Under the pieces are notes generated by a model that did no database searches, was not told the DNA's origin, and saw nothing but the letters and a program-made list of their open reading frames with translations. From positions 210,735,394 to 210,799,393 of the forward strand of contig VDFB02358134.1 in NCBI GenBank assembly GCA_007258455.2: a stretch of DNA of 64,000 bases, read 5' to 3'. Source of the DNA: Sequoia sempervirens (taxonomy: Eukaryota; Streptophyta; Pinopsida; Cupressales; Cupressaceae). Below are positions 12,027 through 23,819 of this stretch, piece by piece (positions within the stretch are counted from its first letter, which is position 1; every line of letters starts with the position of its first letter). Made by a program: the position numbers and the translations under genes.

Positions 12027-13053
12027 CATTATCCCCCATACAATCCCTTTAATTCCTCCTCTTTCATAATCCATTTATCCTAATAAGGTTGTATCAACAT
12101 TCGATAGTCATCTCAAACATGGGCTCTTAATACCTCATCTGGAACTTGATGCTTGAGTCCATCATCCTTATCCCTATTGAATTTCTTCTAAATCAACTTA
12201 TTCACATATCTATCTTTGTCCATCTCCATTCACCTTGTATCCAAAAATCCCCCCCCAAAAAAGTGAAAAAATCCAAAAAAGTTGAAAAAGTAAGAAAATC
12301 CAAAAAAGTAAAAAAAAAAAACAACACAGTCAAAGACAAAATAAAAAAGTAAAGAGAAATAATTCATCCAAAGGTGAAAACTTGGAAAACAAGCACCTTG
12401 GATAAATACCATGATGAAAACCTGGCAAATAGGTGTCACGCATAAATCCCCATTCGTCCTTTTCCACACTTGGGGGTAGCTTCCTAATATACGTTCACTC
12501 CATCCACTATACTTCTTGCTATGCCTTCAGCTATACATCTTCTTTATTTATGTATCCTACCATCATATCCCATTTATCTCCAATCCCTCCATCCTTCTTG
12601 TGAACTTGACAGGGGAACCTATCTATGCATGCTTTGGACACCTCTTGGTATACCTTCCCTTCATCCATGTTCAATTGTATTCCTTAGTCACCCATCCTAT
12701 CCTCCTTCATTCATCTCCTTTATATTCCCCTCCACTCATATTATATCCCTCCTACCTCATGACACATGGAATATTTAGAGTGGGGGAACTTATCTCCCTT
12801 TTTGATAGAGAGCTTGGAGACATCATCCAATCTCTTCCATCTACCCATCATTATCTTCCTATCTATTCAAACAATCCCTTCCCAATCCTTATCTTCCTAT
12901 CCATCTAAATAATCCCTTCCATCCCCCATCCTTATCTCTCTATCTATTATTTTATCTATATCCTCATCCCATCTCACAATTCCTTGTCATGGGTATTTGG
13001 CTATAGGCTCCTCCATCATGCAACCTAATGCCTAGATCAAATCATCATCATTG

Positions 13054-14760
13054 GGATGTATCCTTCCCTATTCTTTGTTGTTGTTTCAGGATGTATCTTT
13101 CCCTCATCAACAACCCTTTAATCAGGATGTATCCTTCCCTATCCTTGATCATCTTTCCAATCTCCTAGCACTTCTCATTACTCATCTCTCCATCATGTCA
13201 TTCTCCCAATTCATCTTTTCTTGATTTGGATAACTATCCCATCCCTGAGCTTCATGTAATTCCCATCATCAATCCTATCTAATCCAATAGATCTATCTTG
13301 CCTCATTGTATTAGTCCCATCATTGTATCCACTTCTCCTGGTCATCTTATCCTTTATCCATTATTTTTCTTTGGTCTTTGTCGAACTACATTGCCCCTGT
13401 GCTTTCACGTAGGTAAGGTCAATCATTTGATCCACCCTTGAGGTTCCTTTATCATCTAACATTAGTCTTTCTACTTTTTTCCATCTGGTCTTTCTCATCA
13501 TCAAGGTCTCCATTTTACTCTTCTCACTTTTATCCATGGTCAGTCATCAGCCTTTTATCGAACTACAAGGGCTTTACACTTTCACGTAGGCAAGGCTAAT
13601 CTTTGATCGGCCCTCAAGCCCCTAGTTCTTTAGGATATGTTAGTCTTGTGTCTCCTCTCCTGTATTGCATTATCTAGTATTCCCTTATCTAGTTGGTTCT
13701 TCACAAATGAGATCCACTTGTATCATTAGATCCAATCAACTTTGAATATCCTATGCCACATTAATCATTTATTTTAGTATCCATCATCAGTCTCAACAAG
13801 ATGCATCCTTCCTAATAGACCTCATCAATCCTATCCATCCCCTAGATCCTATGGCAAAGGACGTTTGAAATTAATTCTAATATTTGATGATTTTGGATTT
13901 TTTTTATCATTTGAGCTCCCTATCATCATTTTTCATGGTCACCTTAATCCATCATATCATGGTGTGCTTTGACTAGTCAACATAGGGGCGTATCTTGATC
14001 TTTTTGCTTCTTTGTTGTTTTCTCGGTTGTCCTGCGTAGTACACACCAAGACTCCTGTGGTCTTGTGTTATGATGGGGCATCCTCTTATGCTTGTGTTTA
14101 TTTATTACAATTCCTGGCTTGACCAAAGTCTTCGTGACTTTGGGGTGTTGGAATATCCTTCTTGTCTGTTGTGTTTGTTTTATGCATTAGACACTAATCC
14201 ACCTTGGTTCTTCATACCCTGGCATCTTGTGTCTTATGCTATAGAAAAAAATAGTGTTCTAAAAATGGAAAATTGCATTAGGATTGCATTTTATCTTCCC
14301 CCCATCCATTCATCTTTCATCAATCTCCCTCCCCGATCAATCCGATCTCTTATCATCATCTCTTCAATCTTCTTAGAATAATATAGATTGGTTATTCTAA
14401 GAATCTTTTCTCCCATCATCTTTATTCCTTTCATCCATATTGCATCCCAATCCAATCCTCATCCATTTACTCTAGCACAAATCAACTAATCACATCCTTG
14501 GTATTGTTCCTAGCCTTTCTATATGCCTTGATCAAACCATCGCCATCCTCATCGGGATGTATCCTTCCCTATTCTATGGTGTTGTTTCAAGATGTATTGT
14601 TCCCTCATCAACAACCCTTTCGTCGGGATGTATCCATACCTACCCAAGTGTTTTTTTGGGATGTATCCTTCCCTCATGAACAACACTTTCATCATCATCA
14701 TTGGGATGTATTCTCCCAATCCTCATATTTTTTTGGGATATATCATTCCCTCATTGACAA
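13054..14760 (+). repeat. Clustered GGGATGTATCCTTCCCT repeats
   Basis: Copies of GGGATGTATCCTTCCCT and variants lie near 13054, 13091, 13126, 14555, 14589, 14625, 14658, 14703 and 14735, in two clusters, each usually followed by CATCAACAAC-like sequence. Confidence 0.75.
13370..13630 (+). repeat. Pair of CGAACTACA...CACGTAGGYAAGG repeats
   Basis: Two copies, about 13370-13450 and 13552-13630, share TCGAACTACA, then CTTTCACGTAGG, AAGG and ATCATTTGATC or ATCTTTGATC. Similar GAACTAC...ACGTAGG motifs occur in the 3' regions of angiosperm Tat/Ogre elements (from memory). Confidence 0.65.
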
Positions 14761-15129
14761 CACTCCATCCATCATCCACCCATTTTGGCTTGTAGCTTGA
14801 CTAGGGCAACATCACCTTTTGTCCTTAAATCCATTTATGGTTCTCATCATCTCCCATTACTTATCATCATTTCTTATCCATCACTTTGCATCATCTTCCC
14901 CATCTCCTCTTTCATCGTCTCATCCATTTCAAGAGCACACCCATGTTCTCTTGAACCTGCATGTCCTCTCGAGGGGGCATCCTCATTCGTAACCTTCATC
15001 TTCACCCCTATCATCATTCTTCCTAGTCACTCTATTGATGACTAGGGCATCTTTTCCAATCTAACTATCTTCTTCCAGGTTCTATGTTTTAATATTCTTT
15101 GAAATGATGCTACTTCATAACACCATCTC

Positions 15130-15143
15130 AAAGAGGGAAAAAA
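15130..15143 (+). promoter_or_regulatory. Polypurine tract
   Basis: AAAGAGGGAAAAAA immediately precedes TGTAGACACC, the expected place and composition for the plus-strand primer of an LTR retrotransposon. Confidence 0.75.
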
Positions 15144-15962
15144 TGTAGACACCTAAATTTGGACACTTGCATTTGTCCAAATTTATCCCTTTTTATCTAA
15201 TATCCTTTTATTTGCATTAATTAAGTAATATCACTATTATTTAATTAATAATCTTAATTATTCTAAATACTTAAGGTATTTAATTAATAATTAAATACCT
15301 TACCCTTTATTCTCCTTTTCACCAAATGAATTAAATAAATATAAAATTTATTTAATTCCTCACATGTCACATCCTTTTCCTTAATCTTAATCCATCCTCT
15401 AATATCATCATTAGGGATGTGCACATGTTTAATCCTTGATTATGACATGTCACATCCTCTAACTTTTTTATGTTGGCTTTTAACCTTCATTATCCACTAA
15501 TCATATTATAATCATTGATTAGGTAAGCCTAATTAGTACCTTGGTCAACACTCCCCATCCTTCAAGGAATTTTTAATTCCTTTGTATTCACCCAAGGCTC
15601 CTCTCTTCCCCATGTTAATTTTTAATTCACATTTATTCCTCCAAGGAATATTCTCTTCCCCATACAAGTCTTCTAGAATCTTTGACTTGTCACATCACTC
15701 ACATGTGGCAAGATCCCACCTTTTTGGGAACCTTGTCTTATCCACTAGATTCTTCCAATCATTGTGAATTTTAAATTCACTTTTATTACTCCAAGGAATC
15801 TTCTCTTTCCCATGTTATCATTGAGAGGTCACATCAAGGTACTTGCAAGTATCTTCATCACATCCTTGGCCACTTCACCCTCCACATGTCAAGATGTGAG
15901 GGATTGTATTTATAGAAGAATTTGAATTCTCTAGAGAATTCAATGGTTGAAATTAAGCCAAC
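15144..15962 (+). mobile_element. Tat-type LTR (about 0.8 kb)
   Basis: Starts TGTAGACACCTAAATTTGG just after the polypurine tract; TGTAGACACC starts are common in plant Tat LTRs. A TATA-like TTTATAGAAG is near 15909. The end is placed at GCCAACA (15962), which is less certain. Because the polypurine tract is on its left, I read it as the 3' LTR of the element to the left rather than the 5' LTR of the pol at 16008. No primer-binding site follows it. Confidence 0.6.
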
Positions 15963-16007
15963 AAGTCCAAGATGAAGGGATATGGTGAGTTGAGTACTCA
16001 CAAACCT

Positions 16008-16873
16008 TCATGTTACCTATTACAATTGCAAAGGATACCTTATAAACTCCTATTCATGTTATGCCTCATGGCCTTTTATACAATCTTCTTTTAGGAAGAC
16101 CTTGGATTCATGAGATGCATGTGGTGCCTTTGACTCTTCATCGTATCATGAAGTATGTATATAACAACAAGGTATACCGAGTTGATATAGACCCCAAGCC
16201 TAAATGTTTCTTACAAGTTGAAAAAGGAATGACAAGTCATCTAAGAATATTAATTCCAACATCAAAGATATGAATTATGAAAGAGGAAAAATAAGAGATG
16301 GAAAAGGTGTTGGAATTATTGGATGATGATTGGGGTTCCTTAGAATTCACACCCTCATTTATGGGAGAGTACATAATCACAAGTAAAGAAGATGAAAACC
16401 AAAAACAAACAATGGTGATGTCAACTCAAAATTCACAAGCACCTACCATATCTACTTTAGAAGAAGAAACAAGTTATACAAAAAAAATTGATGAGATAAA
16501 TTATCAACAACCACCAAACCTAAAAGAAATGGAAAGAATTTATGGAAAATTTTACGAATTCATGAAACAACTTGGTTATAGTGGAAAAGGATGTGGCAAG
16601 AAAGAACAAGGAATTCATGTTCCTATAGAACATAATAAACAAGAGACAAAAAGTGGTTTAAGATATTGCCTTTCTAAGATTAGGCAAGCAATGAAGAGAC
16701 CCTCACTAAACATCAACACCATTATATGTAATCCTATAAGAACTCTCGCCTTGAAGCATTCAGAATTGATTGATAAAACTTGTGAAGCATCATTGGAGTA
16801 TTTCAAAGATGATGAAGCCTTGAAGGAAATGATAGGAGTTTATGACAAACCATTTACTCCTAAAAGGAAATAG
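16008..16873 (+). pseudogene. Tat gypsy protease C-terminus and G-patch domain
   Basis: The left end reads LPITIAKDT, then LLYNLLLGRPWIHEMHVVPL, matching the end of the retropepsin of plant Tat polyproteins (usual form YN.LLGRPW.H). The active-site DSG lies further upstream and is missing, as is gag. After a stop, a frame from 16298 carries an acidic linker and a G-patch (about 16559-16670): FMKQLGYSGKGCGKKEQGI followed by GLRY. G-patch domains bind RNA or RNA helicases in cellular proteins, and some plant retrotransposons carry one between protease and RT. The gene continues into RT at 16886 after a single stop. It is the 5'-truncated head of the pol that runs to 26179. Confidence 0.75.
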
Positions 16874-16885
16874 GTTACATGTGCT

Positions 16886-17960
16886 ATGATTAGTACCAAG
16901 CAAAAATATGAAGAAGATGAAAGTAGTGAAATTGACATGAACAAAGAAGAATACAACTCTAAATTTTTGAAACAAAATGCACTTTCCTTAGGAGATACCA
17001 TAAATATACCAATGGATATTAACAATGAAGAAAAAGTGATTAAGATAGGAAAGCTCCTTTATGATGATGAACAAGAGGACCATGCAACTTTACTTCATGA
17101 CTTTCCCAAAATTTTCAGCTGGGCTTATTTAGATATGTCAAAAATTGAACCTAAGATTATAACACACAATATAGTCCTCGTTGAAAATGTTAAGCGTGTT
17201 AGACAAAATATTCAAAAAATGAACCGTAAGATAGCCTTATTAGTTAAGACCAGAATTGAAAAGCTCCTTGAAGCTATGTTTATCAGACCTATAAATTATT
17301 CTCCTTGGATCTCAAACATTTTTGCTATCACAAAACTAGAAAATTGTATTAGGATGTGTATGGAATTTCATGATTTGAATAAAGCATATTTAAAAGATGG
17401 CTTTCCTAATATTGACATGATAGTAGACTTGACTGTGGGACATGCTTTTTTTTCATTCATGGATGGATTTTTTGGGTACAGGAAAATCTTCATCAAACCT
17501 CAACATCAGTATAAAACAACATTTACAATAGCCTGGGGAGCATTTTGTTGGGTAATAGAGGTGCAACATATCAATGAGCTATGACATTGATATTTCAAAA
17601 TTACATAAATAATATTTTAGAAGACTATGTTGATGATATTCTAGCCAAATATTTAACAAGACAAGAAATGTAAATGTATTTTAGTAAATCTTTGAGCGAA
17701 TGTGAAAATACATGAGATTGAATCTAAAAAAGTGTTTCTTCGGTGTTGATATTGGAAAACTTCTAGGTTTTATTGTATCTCACAGAGGCATTGAGGTGGA
17801 AACAAAAAAAATGATGCTATAGTTAATATGCCACCTCCTAGAAACATCTCGCAATTATGTATCTTACAAGGAAGAATTTAGGCTATACAACATTTTGTAG
17901 CATCCTTAGCGAATCAAATGTTACCATTCACACATCTTCTTAGGAAAGATGTTCATTTTA
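16886..17960 (+). pseudogene. Tat gypsy reverse transcriptase
   Basis: It reads DFPKIFSWAYLDMSKIEP (the linker FAWSY.DM of Tat RTs), then RMCMEFHDLNKAYLKDGFP, FSFMDGFFGY and, after a one-frame shift near 17555, ATYQ.AMT and the catalytic YVDDILAK (YVDD at 17626-17637). Fingers and palm motifs are in the right order, and the closing LGFIVSHRGIE-like motif follows at about 17760-17800. Stops and frameshifts show it is dead. The Tat assignment rests on the G-patch before it and the second RNase H after it. Confidence 0.85.
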
Positions 17961-18480
17961 ATTGGAACAAGGATTGTAAATAGGCCTTTGAGAGTTTGAA
18001 ACATTATCTTGTCATTACACCTATTTTACAACTTGCTATATAGAACGAACCATTTATCCTTTATACAACATTAGCCCATGCCCTCACATCATTGTTGGCT
18101 CAAAAAGATAGAAATAGTAAGAACATCTTGTTTATTACATTAGCCAAACTTTGATTGATTATGAGAAATGATAAAAAGTGATAGAAATTTTTTTTGGATC
18201 TTATATTCACTACTAGTAAATTATGACATTACTTACTAAATGCCAAAATACACGTGATGACCAAATTTGACCCTTTAAGACATCTTTTCACTAAAATAGA
18301 CTTATTAGGATGGTTAGCTAAGTTGTGATGTTGTTAACTAAGTTTGACCTTAAAAAATTTTTGTAAAAAGAAATTAAGGGTCAAGCCTTCACCAACCAAC
18401 TAGCTAATACTCATTCTCCTTTAGCATTACCTAGTAATGATTCTTTCCTTAATGATAATGTGTTGACAATTGAAGCTACT
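17961..18480 (+). pseudogene. Tat gypsy RNase H (gypsy-type)
   Basis: Heavily decayed. The start of the connection/RNase H region is visible as AFESLKHYLVITPILQL, followed by PFILYTTLAHALTSLLAQ, which corresponds to the PF.LYTSA....GA.LAQ segment of gypsy RNase H. Several stops follow, and the C-terminal half can only be guessed. Confidence 0.65.
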
Positions 18481-18485
18481 ACGTG

Positions 18486-18760
18486 GGAATTATATTTTTT
18501 AATGGATCTAACTGTAAAACGGGCCCTGGTGTGTGAGTTATAATAATACAACTCACAATGGAACCTATTCCCTTGTCTTATTAGCTAAACTTTCTATATA
18601 CAAACAAAATTTTTGAGTATTAAGCATTGCTCGCTATATTGCTCGCCACTTTAATTATGGGCACTAGAGACATTAAGATATTGATGGTTCAAAATTGGTC
18701 ATTAAACAAATAAATGGAATATATCAAGAGAAGCATGAAAAGATAATCGACATGCAAATG
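18486..18760 (+). pseudogene. Archaeal-type RNase H (aRNH) of the Tat element
   Basis: Between the gypsy RNase H and integrase the frame reads WELYF..GSNCKTGPGV, then GSKLVIKQINGIYQEKHEK. These match the first (Y.DGS....GAG.G) and third (GDS.LVI.QI.G....K.EK) blocks of the additional RNase H that defines the Tat lineage. The catalytic Asp of DGS lies at a frame break, and the first Asp of GDS is read as part of DIDGSK. Dead copy. This is the usual Tat position (RT, RNase H, aRNH, integrase), in contrast to the element at 27211-41898. Confidence 0.7.
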
Positions 18761-18762
18761 TA

Positions 18763-20017
18763 ATGACAAGTGCAACTTCCTTTATATCTCCTCAAGATCC
18801 TTCAAAAGAATTCAGGTTCATTTTGCATACAATTATAAAACCATCAATCGAAGATAAAGAAAAAGAAGTATTATCAACAACCATGGAAGACTTGAGTGAA
18901 TGGTATGATACCATATTTAATTATTTGAAAGACGGTAGCTTTCCCAAGCTAACAACTAAGAACATTCGAGCCCACCTTCGAAAAATTGCATCTAAGTATA
19001 TAATTGTCACAATATAAAATATAAAATCCCCATAGCACTTGAACAAGCTCATGTGAGTGCTTGTGGTGGTCACTTTGGATGGAGAAAATTAGTCCAAAGA
19101 CTAATACGCATAGGATACTATTGGAGACATATGGAACAAGATTTCTTTGCATATGTAAAAAAAATGTCATAAATATCATTCATACTCCTGCCTCTAAATT
19201 TTGAACTCAAGTTCCTATCTGGCCATTTGTAGTTTGGGGTTTGGATCTCATTGGAAAAATCTCACCACCTTCCCCCACTAGACATACATTCATAATCATC
19301 ACAACAGATTACTTCCTGAAGTGGGTAGAAGCTATTCCCCTTCGTTCAACAACAACCAATGTGATATGTCATTTCATATTGGAACAAATTATTTCTTGCT
19401 TCAAACTTCCTTCTGCATTAGTTTTTGATAATGGCACACCATTCAAGAACAATGATGTGAAGAATTTCTTGGAAACATTTAACATACAACATCACCTTTC
19501 AACACCCCACTATCCACAATCTAATGGTCAAGATGAATCAACTAATAAAAGCCTTGAACAAATATTAAAGAAAACCATTAGAAAACATAATAAGGATTTT
19601 CATACATAGTTAACATATGTGCTATGGGCATATCATATGAATATTAGACTATCCATAGGAAATACACCTTATAAACTCATCTATGGTACCGAAGCAATAG
19701 TGCCCTTGAAGTTAGAGATTCATATATTAAGAATCACTCTTCAAGGAGTTACTAATGACAATAATTATAAGGAACAACTATTGCATCATCTTGAAATTCT
19801 TGAGGAATAGTGCATCAAAACTCATGAGCACCTTCAGGCTTACTTAAAGAGAAGGCAGTGTAGCTATAATGATAGTTTCATCCCTCACATATTCAATAAA
19901 GGTGATTTGGTGTTATGCAAGAATCAACATAATGTCAATGTTGACCTGACTGATAAAGGAAAATTCAGCCCTAACTGGTTAGGACCCTATATAATTAATG
20001 CAAGCTATTACTCTTAG
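18763..20017 (+). pseudogene. Tat gypsy integrase, part 1
   Basis: After a linker (18763-19017) the His/Cys region reads HVSACGGHFGWRKLVQRL and GYYW. The core is open at 19241-19609: DLIGKISPPS (first Asp), LVFDNGTPFKN (second Asp in FDNG), and PQSNGQDESTNKSL (Glu of DESTN), so all three catalytic acidic residues are still visible. It continues past a stop as YGTEAIVPLKLEI and, near the break, KGKFSPNWLGPYIINA. The frame is cut at 20017 by the copia-like insertion and resumes at 26092. Stops at 19607 and 19808 and a broken zinc finger make it inactive. Confidence 0.85.
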
Positions 20018-21195
20018 GGGACACTAGGAACATTGAGAAGGGGGGGTGAATCAGTGTTCCACAATTTTGAATCTCAAATCAGATCTTAAACTATCAAAAA
20101 CAATATTTAACTTCTAATAGCATCCACAACAAATAAATAGAAGGAAACATGCATGCACATTAATAAGACTGTGAACACCATAACACCAAGATTCTTATGT
20201 GGAAACCTTGTTAGGGGAAAAACCATGATGGAGATTAGTCCACAAAATATGCTCTATTAAAAGTATGATAAAAAGGGGAACACACTTGCATTTAGGCACA
20301 CTACCTAGAGCTCACTACTCAAAATACAAAAGAGGTCTCACTATCCAAAAGAAGTTTAGATTGAAGCTATTCTAAATATGAACTAAGAAAATAGCATCTC
20401 TATATGCCTAGATTTAGTTCCAATGAAGCACATGAAGACTGACCCTATACCTTCTAACCAATTTTCACTTCTACTCTGTTCTACTCTGCTATACTCTGCA
20501 AAAACCCTTTTGTTGCACAAACAAAATTCTCTCGACAAATCCTCTAAAAGTACCTCATGCAGTTGTTCTGTACTTTTTTATACACACCTTTTCACCACTT
20601 TTTCTATCACTAGATCTCACCCCAAAACTAAATTATCGATCTCACTTATATATCTACTAACAAGAATTTTAATTTTGTATGTTGGCTTGAAACAAAATAT
20701 AATAATTTTCCACAAGTCGGCTTCAAACACCAATTAGAACTAATGTGTACCCACACAAGTTAGCTAGACTATAGTAGGGACCCAAACCAAAATTCCCAAT
20801 ATAAGAAATAGTTAAACACATACTCCTCATACATTTGGAACATGCCATATGCAACATGTCGGACATAGTGAGAAAATAACCAATAAATTATTCTACCAAA
20901 TCTCCAAACATGTACATGGATTAGTGTAATATCATAAAACTTATCAAACAGATAACATACATGATTGAAAAATATCCCTGGGGATCCACACAACAAAATA
21001 ATGATCTGGTGAAGTATCCAAACCAACTTACAACCAGATACTCTATTCTTCATGCATTATGTTGATAGAGTATTGTCTTCTACTTTCCTTGCCAGTATGA
21101 ACTGCCTCTAAACTATGGACTATGCTACTAACTCCAGTTGCCATCAATGGAAACACTAGCAGCCAAGAATAATCTCCTAAAGCCATATGCCAACA
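20018..21195 (-). repeat. 3' LTR of the copia-like element
   Basis: Matches 24916-26089 along its whole length with scattered substitutions, for example GGGGGGTGAATCAGTGTTC near the left end of both. On the minus strand it begins TGTTGGCATATGG, next to the polypurine tract. Confidence 0.88.
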
Positions 21196-21207
21196 ATCTC
21201 CCCCTTT
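21196..21207 (-). promoter_or_regulatory. Polypurine tract of the copia-like element
   Basis: The minus strand reads AAAGGGGGAGAT directly before TGTTGG, the classic arrangement in plant copia elements. Confidence 0.8.
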
Positions 21208-21599
21208 GGAATTGATGGGAACACTTAGTGAAAATTGGCTAATTCTAGAAATGACTAAGTGTCGTAACCAAAATTCAAAACTTCACAACATGACGAAAAA
21301 AATACAAAAAAAATATTGCTCCCCATTTGGATGTCAAGGAATTTTTCACTGCATTCTCTCCTCCTTTGACATCAATGAAAAAAAACTTCCACTTCTTTCC
21401 TAAGCTTATTTATTGTACACTTCCTTACTACATTTTCTCCCCCTTTTGTTGATTGCAGAAATTGATCAAAATTTGAAGAATTTGCAACTGCCACATAAAT
21501 CAAAAAATTATTTTATACTTAGCTTTCATTTCAAGGAGAAATTTCTTCCAAGAGTCCACTACAATCCCTGTAGCAATTATCAAACTATTATTTTATGAT

Positions 21600-23440
21600 G
21601 TTCTATTAATGACCTAGACAAGGGGTTCGGGAATGGTGATGGTTTCCTCTAGTTTTTCTCCTTTCTTTAAAACTTCATCCATTTGCTCTAATCTGCATTC
21701 AGTCAAGTCCTTCACTTTCTAGAAGGATTCCATAAGGATGTTTTTGAATAGTGAATCTTTGCATGTTCCACTTGCAGCTTATGAATCTTCTTCTTCACTT
21801 CTTTATCCTTGTCCTGCCCAATTATGACAAGCTCATTCTCAATTTGTTCCAACTTGTCCTTGTATTTTCCAACCACGTGAGGCCACCTAAGATAGTAATT
21901 TAAGATCTTATTCGTTCATTCAATGCATTTTCTTAGTATGTTCATTTTCTTCTTTATTTTGGGAAGAGATAGCCTAAACTATATCTTTAGATGTGAGATT
22001 ATTTCCTCTTCATTTCTATCTTGAGACACAAAGTCCATAGCCTCCTTGATACATTCAATAAATTCTTTCAGAAGCACATTCTGTAGACTTTTTAGATCAA
22101 TGTTATTATCAATAAAATATCTTCCTAGAGTGTCTTCAATGAGGTCCTATTCATATGATGGACTATTCATCCATATGTCATTTATCTTTTGCATTCCATT
22201 TTCTTCTTGAACAATCTACAATATCTTTTCTTTGAGTAGGGAACCTTCTTCATCGCTGTCATTTGTAATAACCACAATCAGTTCAACTATTTTTGGTTGA
22301 TCTCTTGGTGTATATTCCTTAGAGTCTTCGTCGACTACATCCTAAATTATCTGCCTTTTACCTTTTCCTTCAAGTTTTGTTGACTTAAGTGTTGGAGGAG
22401 TGTCACTAGCCAACTCTCTTCTCTCTTTTTCCTTTTCTCCAACTTACTGGATGATGATCCAATTTCAATTGCTTTTACTCAAAGAGGAATACCAAAATTT
22501 CTTAACAAATTTCCTAAGAAGTTCTCTTAAACTTGTTCACCATTGTCAAAAGAATTGAAATGCTCAAATATTTTCTTGTAGACTGGAATATTTTTCTTCC
22601 ATACTACATTGTCATTTAGAAGCAAGTAATTCAGGAAAAATATCATAATGCATATAGCCAAGGTACCAAATATGAAAAAGTAATCTATTTCCTTTGTCAA
22701 TTGCACATTCTCCATTAGTTGATCCTTCAGCAATCCATAGAGATCAAAGTCTTCATTTTCTATTATCATCTTGTGCACACTATAGACTACACCTGTCAAT
22801 GTTGATCCTTCCTGATTTGTAAAGAAATCTTGTATGAAATTCCATATTCAATATACCTTGTGAATGGGTCTTTGATCAATGTAATTATCAATGCCCTCTA
22901 ATCTCTTGTTAAACTAGTGAGGGCTTTGACTTCAATATTTTGAATCAATTTATTTTTAGGGACATCACCAACATTGCACAAACCTATTAAATTTTTTATT
23001 AAATTCTTATAAATTTGATAGGTTTTATCTAGAGTAATGATATCACCATCTAATATTTTCAAGATAAACTGAACAACCTTCACGTTGATGAAATGAGAAA
23101 ATTCATTCCAGATATACAAATTATTGTGTTTCACTCCTCCAAGCTTCTTCAATTCAACGTGAGACAACAAAATTCTTACATCCCTAACCTTTTGACTACT
23201 CTACTCATCAAAAAATTACTGTTGCTTTAATTTTTTTCATTTTTTGTATCGAAAAGGGTTCTACTAATCACATAATGGGTATAAAATTGATAATCAACAT
23301 AAATATTTTGAAAATTCAACACTAATTTGACTTTTGCTCCTTCAAATTTTTGCTGAAAAAAAGGGGTTCTCCAACTATTCTCCTTTGGTGCATGGTGACA
23401 AATGAGGTTTCCAAATTCCCTTTTATAACTTTGCACACCT
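21600..23440 (-). pseudogene. Unrecognised second coding region of the copia-like element
   Basis: The minus strand has open stretches at 23227-23436 (69 residues), 22898-23170 (90) and 22527-22799 (90), then a Lys/Glu-rich, coiled-coil-like tail down to about 21650. One piece reads IVSRTL-like (YVISRTLFDTKNEKN) and another WNEFSHFINVKVVQFILKI. I do not recognise a family. Neither copia protease (DSG), integrase (HHCC/DDE) nor RT (YVDD) appears. The pieces lie in series after gag and before the polypurine tract, so they are probably one decayed extra ORF of a non-autonomous element. A captured host gene is an alternative. Confidence 0.45.
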
Positions 23441-23819
23441 AACTTATCACATTAAATAATTTTCCCTAGAAGTTCTAATTACACTAGTTTCGAACAACAA
23501 GAGAGAAATCCATCTATGGACATTCAAGAAGAAATCACCAATACATTTGAGGATGAATAACACAACTGTAAACAACTTCCTGCAATCCAAAACCAACTAC
23601 ACATGGGGGGGGGGGGACAAAATATTTTCATGAAAAACTCCCTGCTAGGCCAATGGCTTGAAATCAATTGCTAGATGAACTACCAGAGGGAGTTTCTAGT
23701 ATAGTCTTATTACCTTCATCTGAATCATTCTTCTTTACACATGTTTTTCTCATTTGATCTCTTATCTCCTCCACTTCTTTTCCTTTTCCTTTGTCACTTT
23801 TCTATGAATTTATACCTTG

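Larger units (their letters stand above)
12027..15143 (+). other. Pyrimidine-rich 3' region of a Tat-like gypsy element
   Basis: A long CCATC-rich stretch with no conserved protein domain leads into a polypurine tract and LTR. It holds two families of short repeats, listed separately, one of which resembles motifs known from the 3' regions of Tat/Ogre elements. Open frames here (for example 12516-12908) arise from composition bias. The poly-C/poly-A low-complexity block at 12249-12352 has no coding meaning. Region type is inferred from its position upstream of the polypurine tract and LTR. Confidence 0.5.

Noticed and set aside
12230..12469. Frames over the poly-C/poly-A stretch (Lys-rich plus strand, Phe-rich minus strand)
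   Set aside because: Low-complexity composition, no conserved motif.
12516..12908. 130-codon open frame
   Set aside because: Lies in pyrimidine-rich spacer; Ser/Pro/Leu-biased, no domain, and overlaps another frame of equal quality.
15144..15962. Reading this LTR as the 5' LTR of the Tat pol at 16008
   Set aside because: A polypurine tract lies on its left, no primer-binding site or gag follows, and the LTR candidate after the PMD region is of another family.
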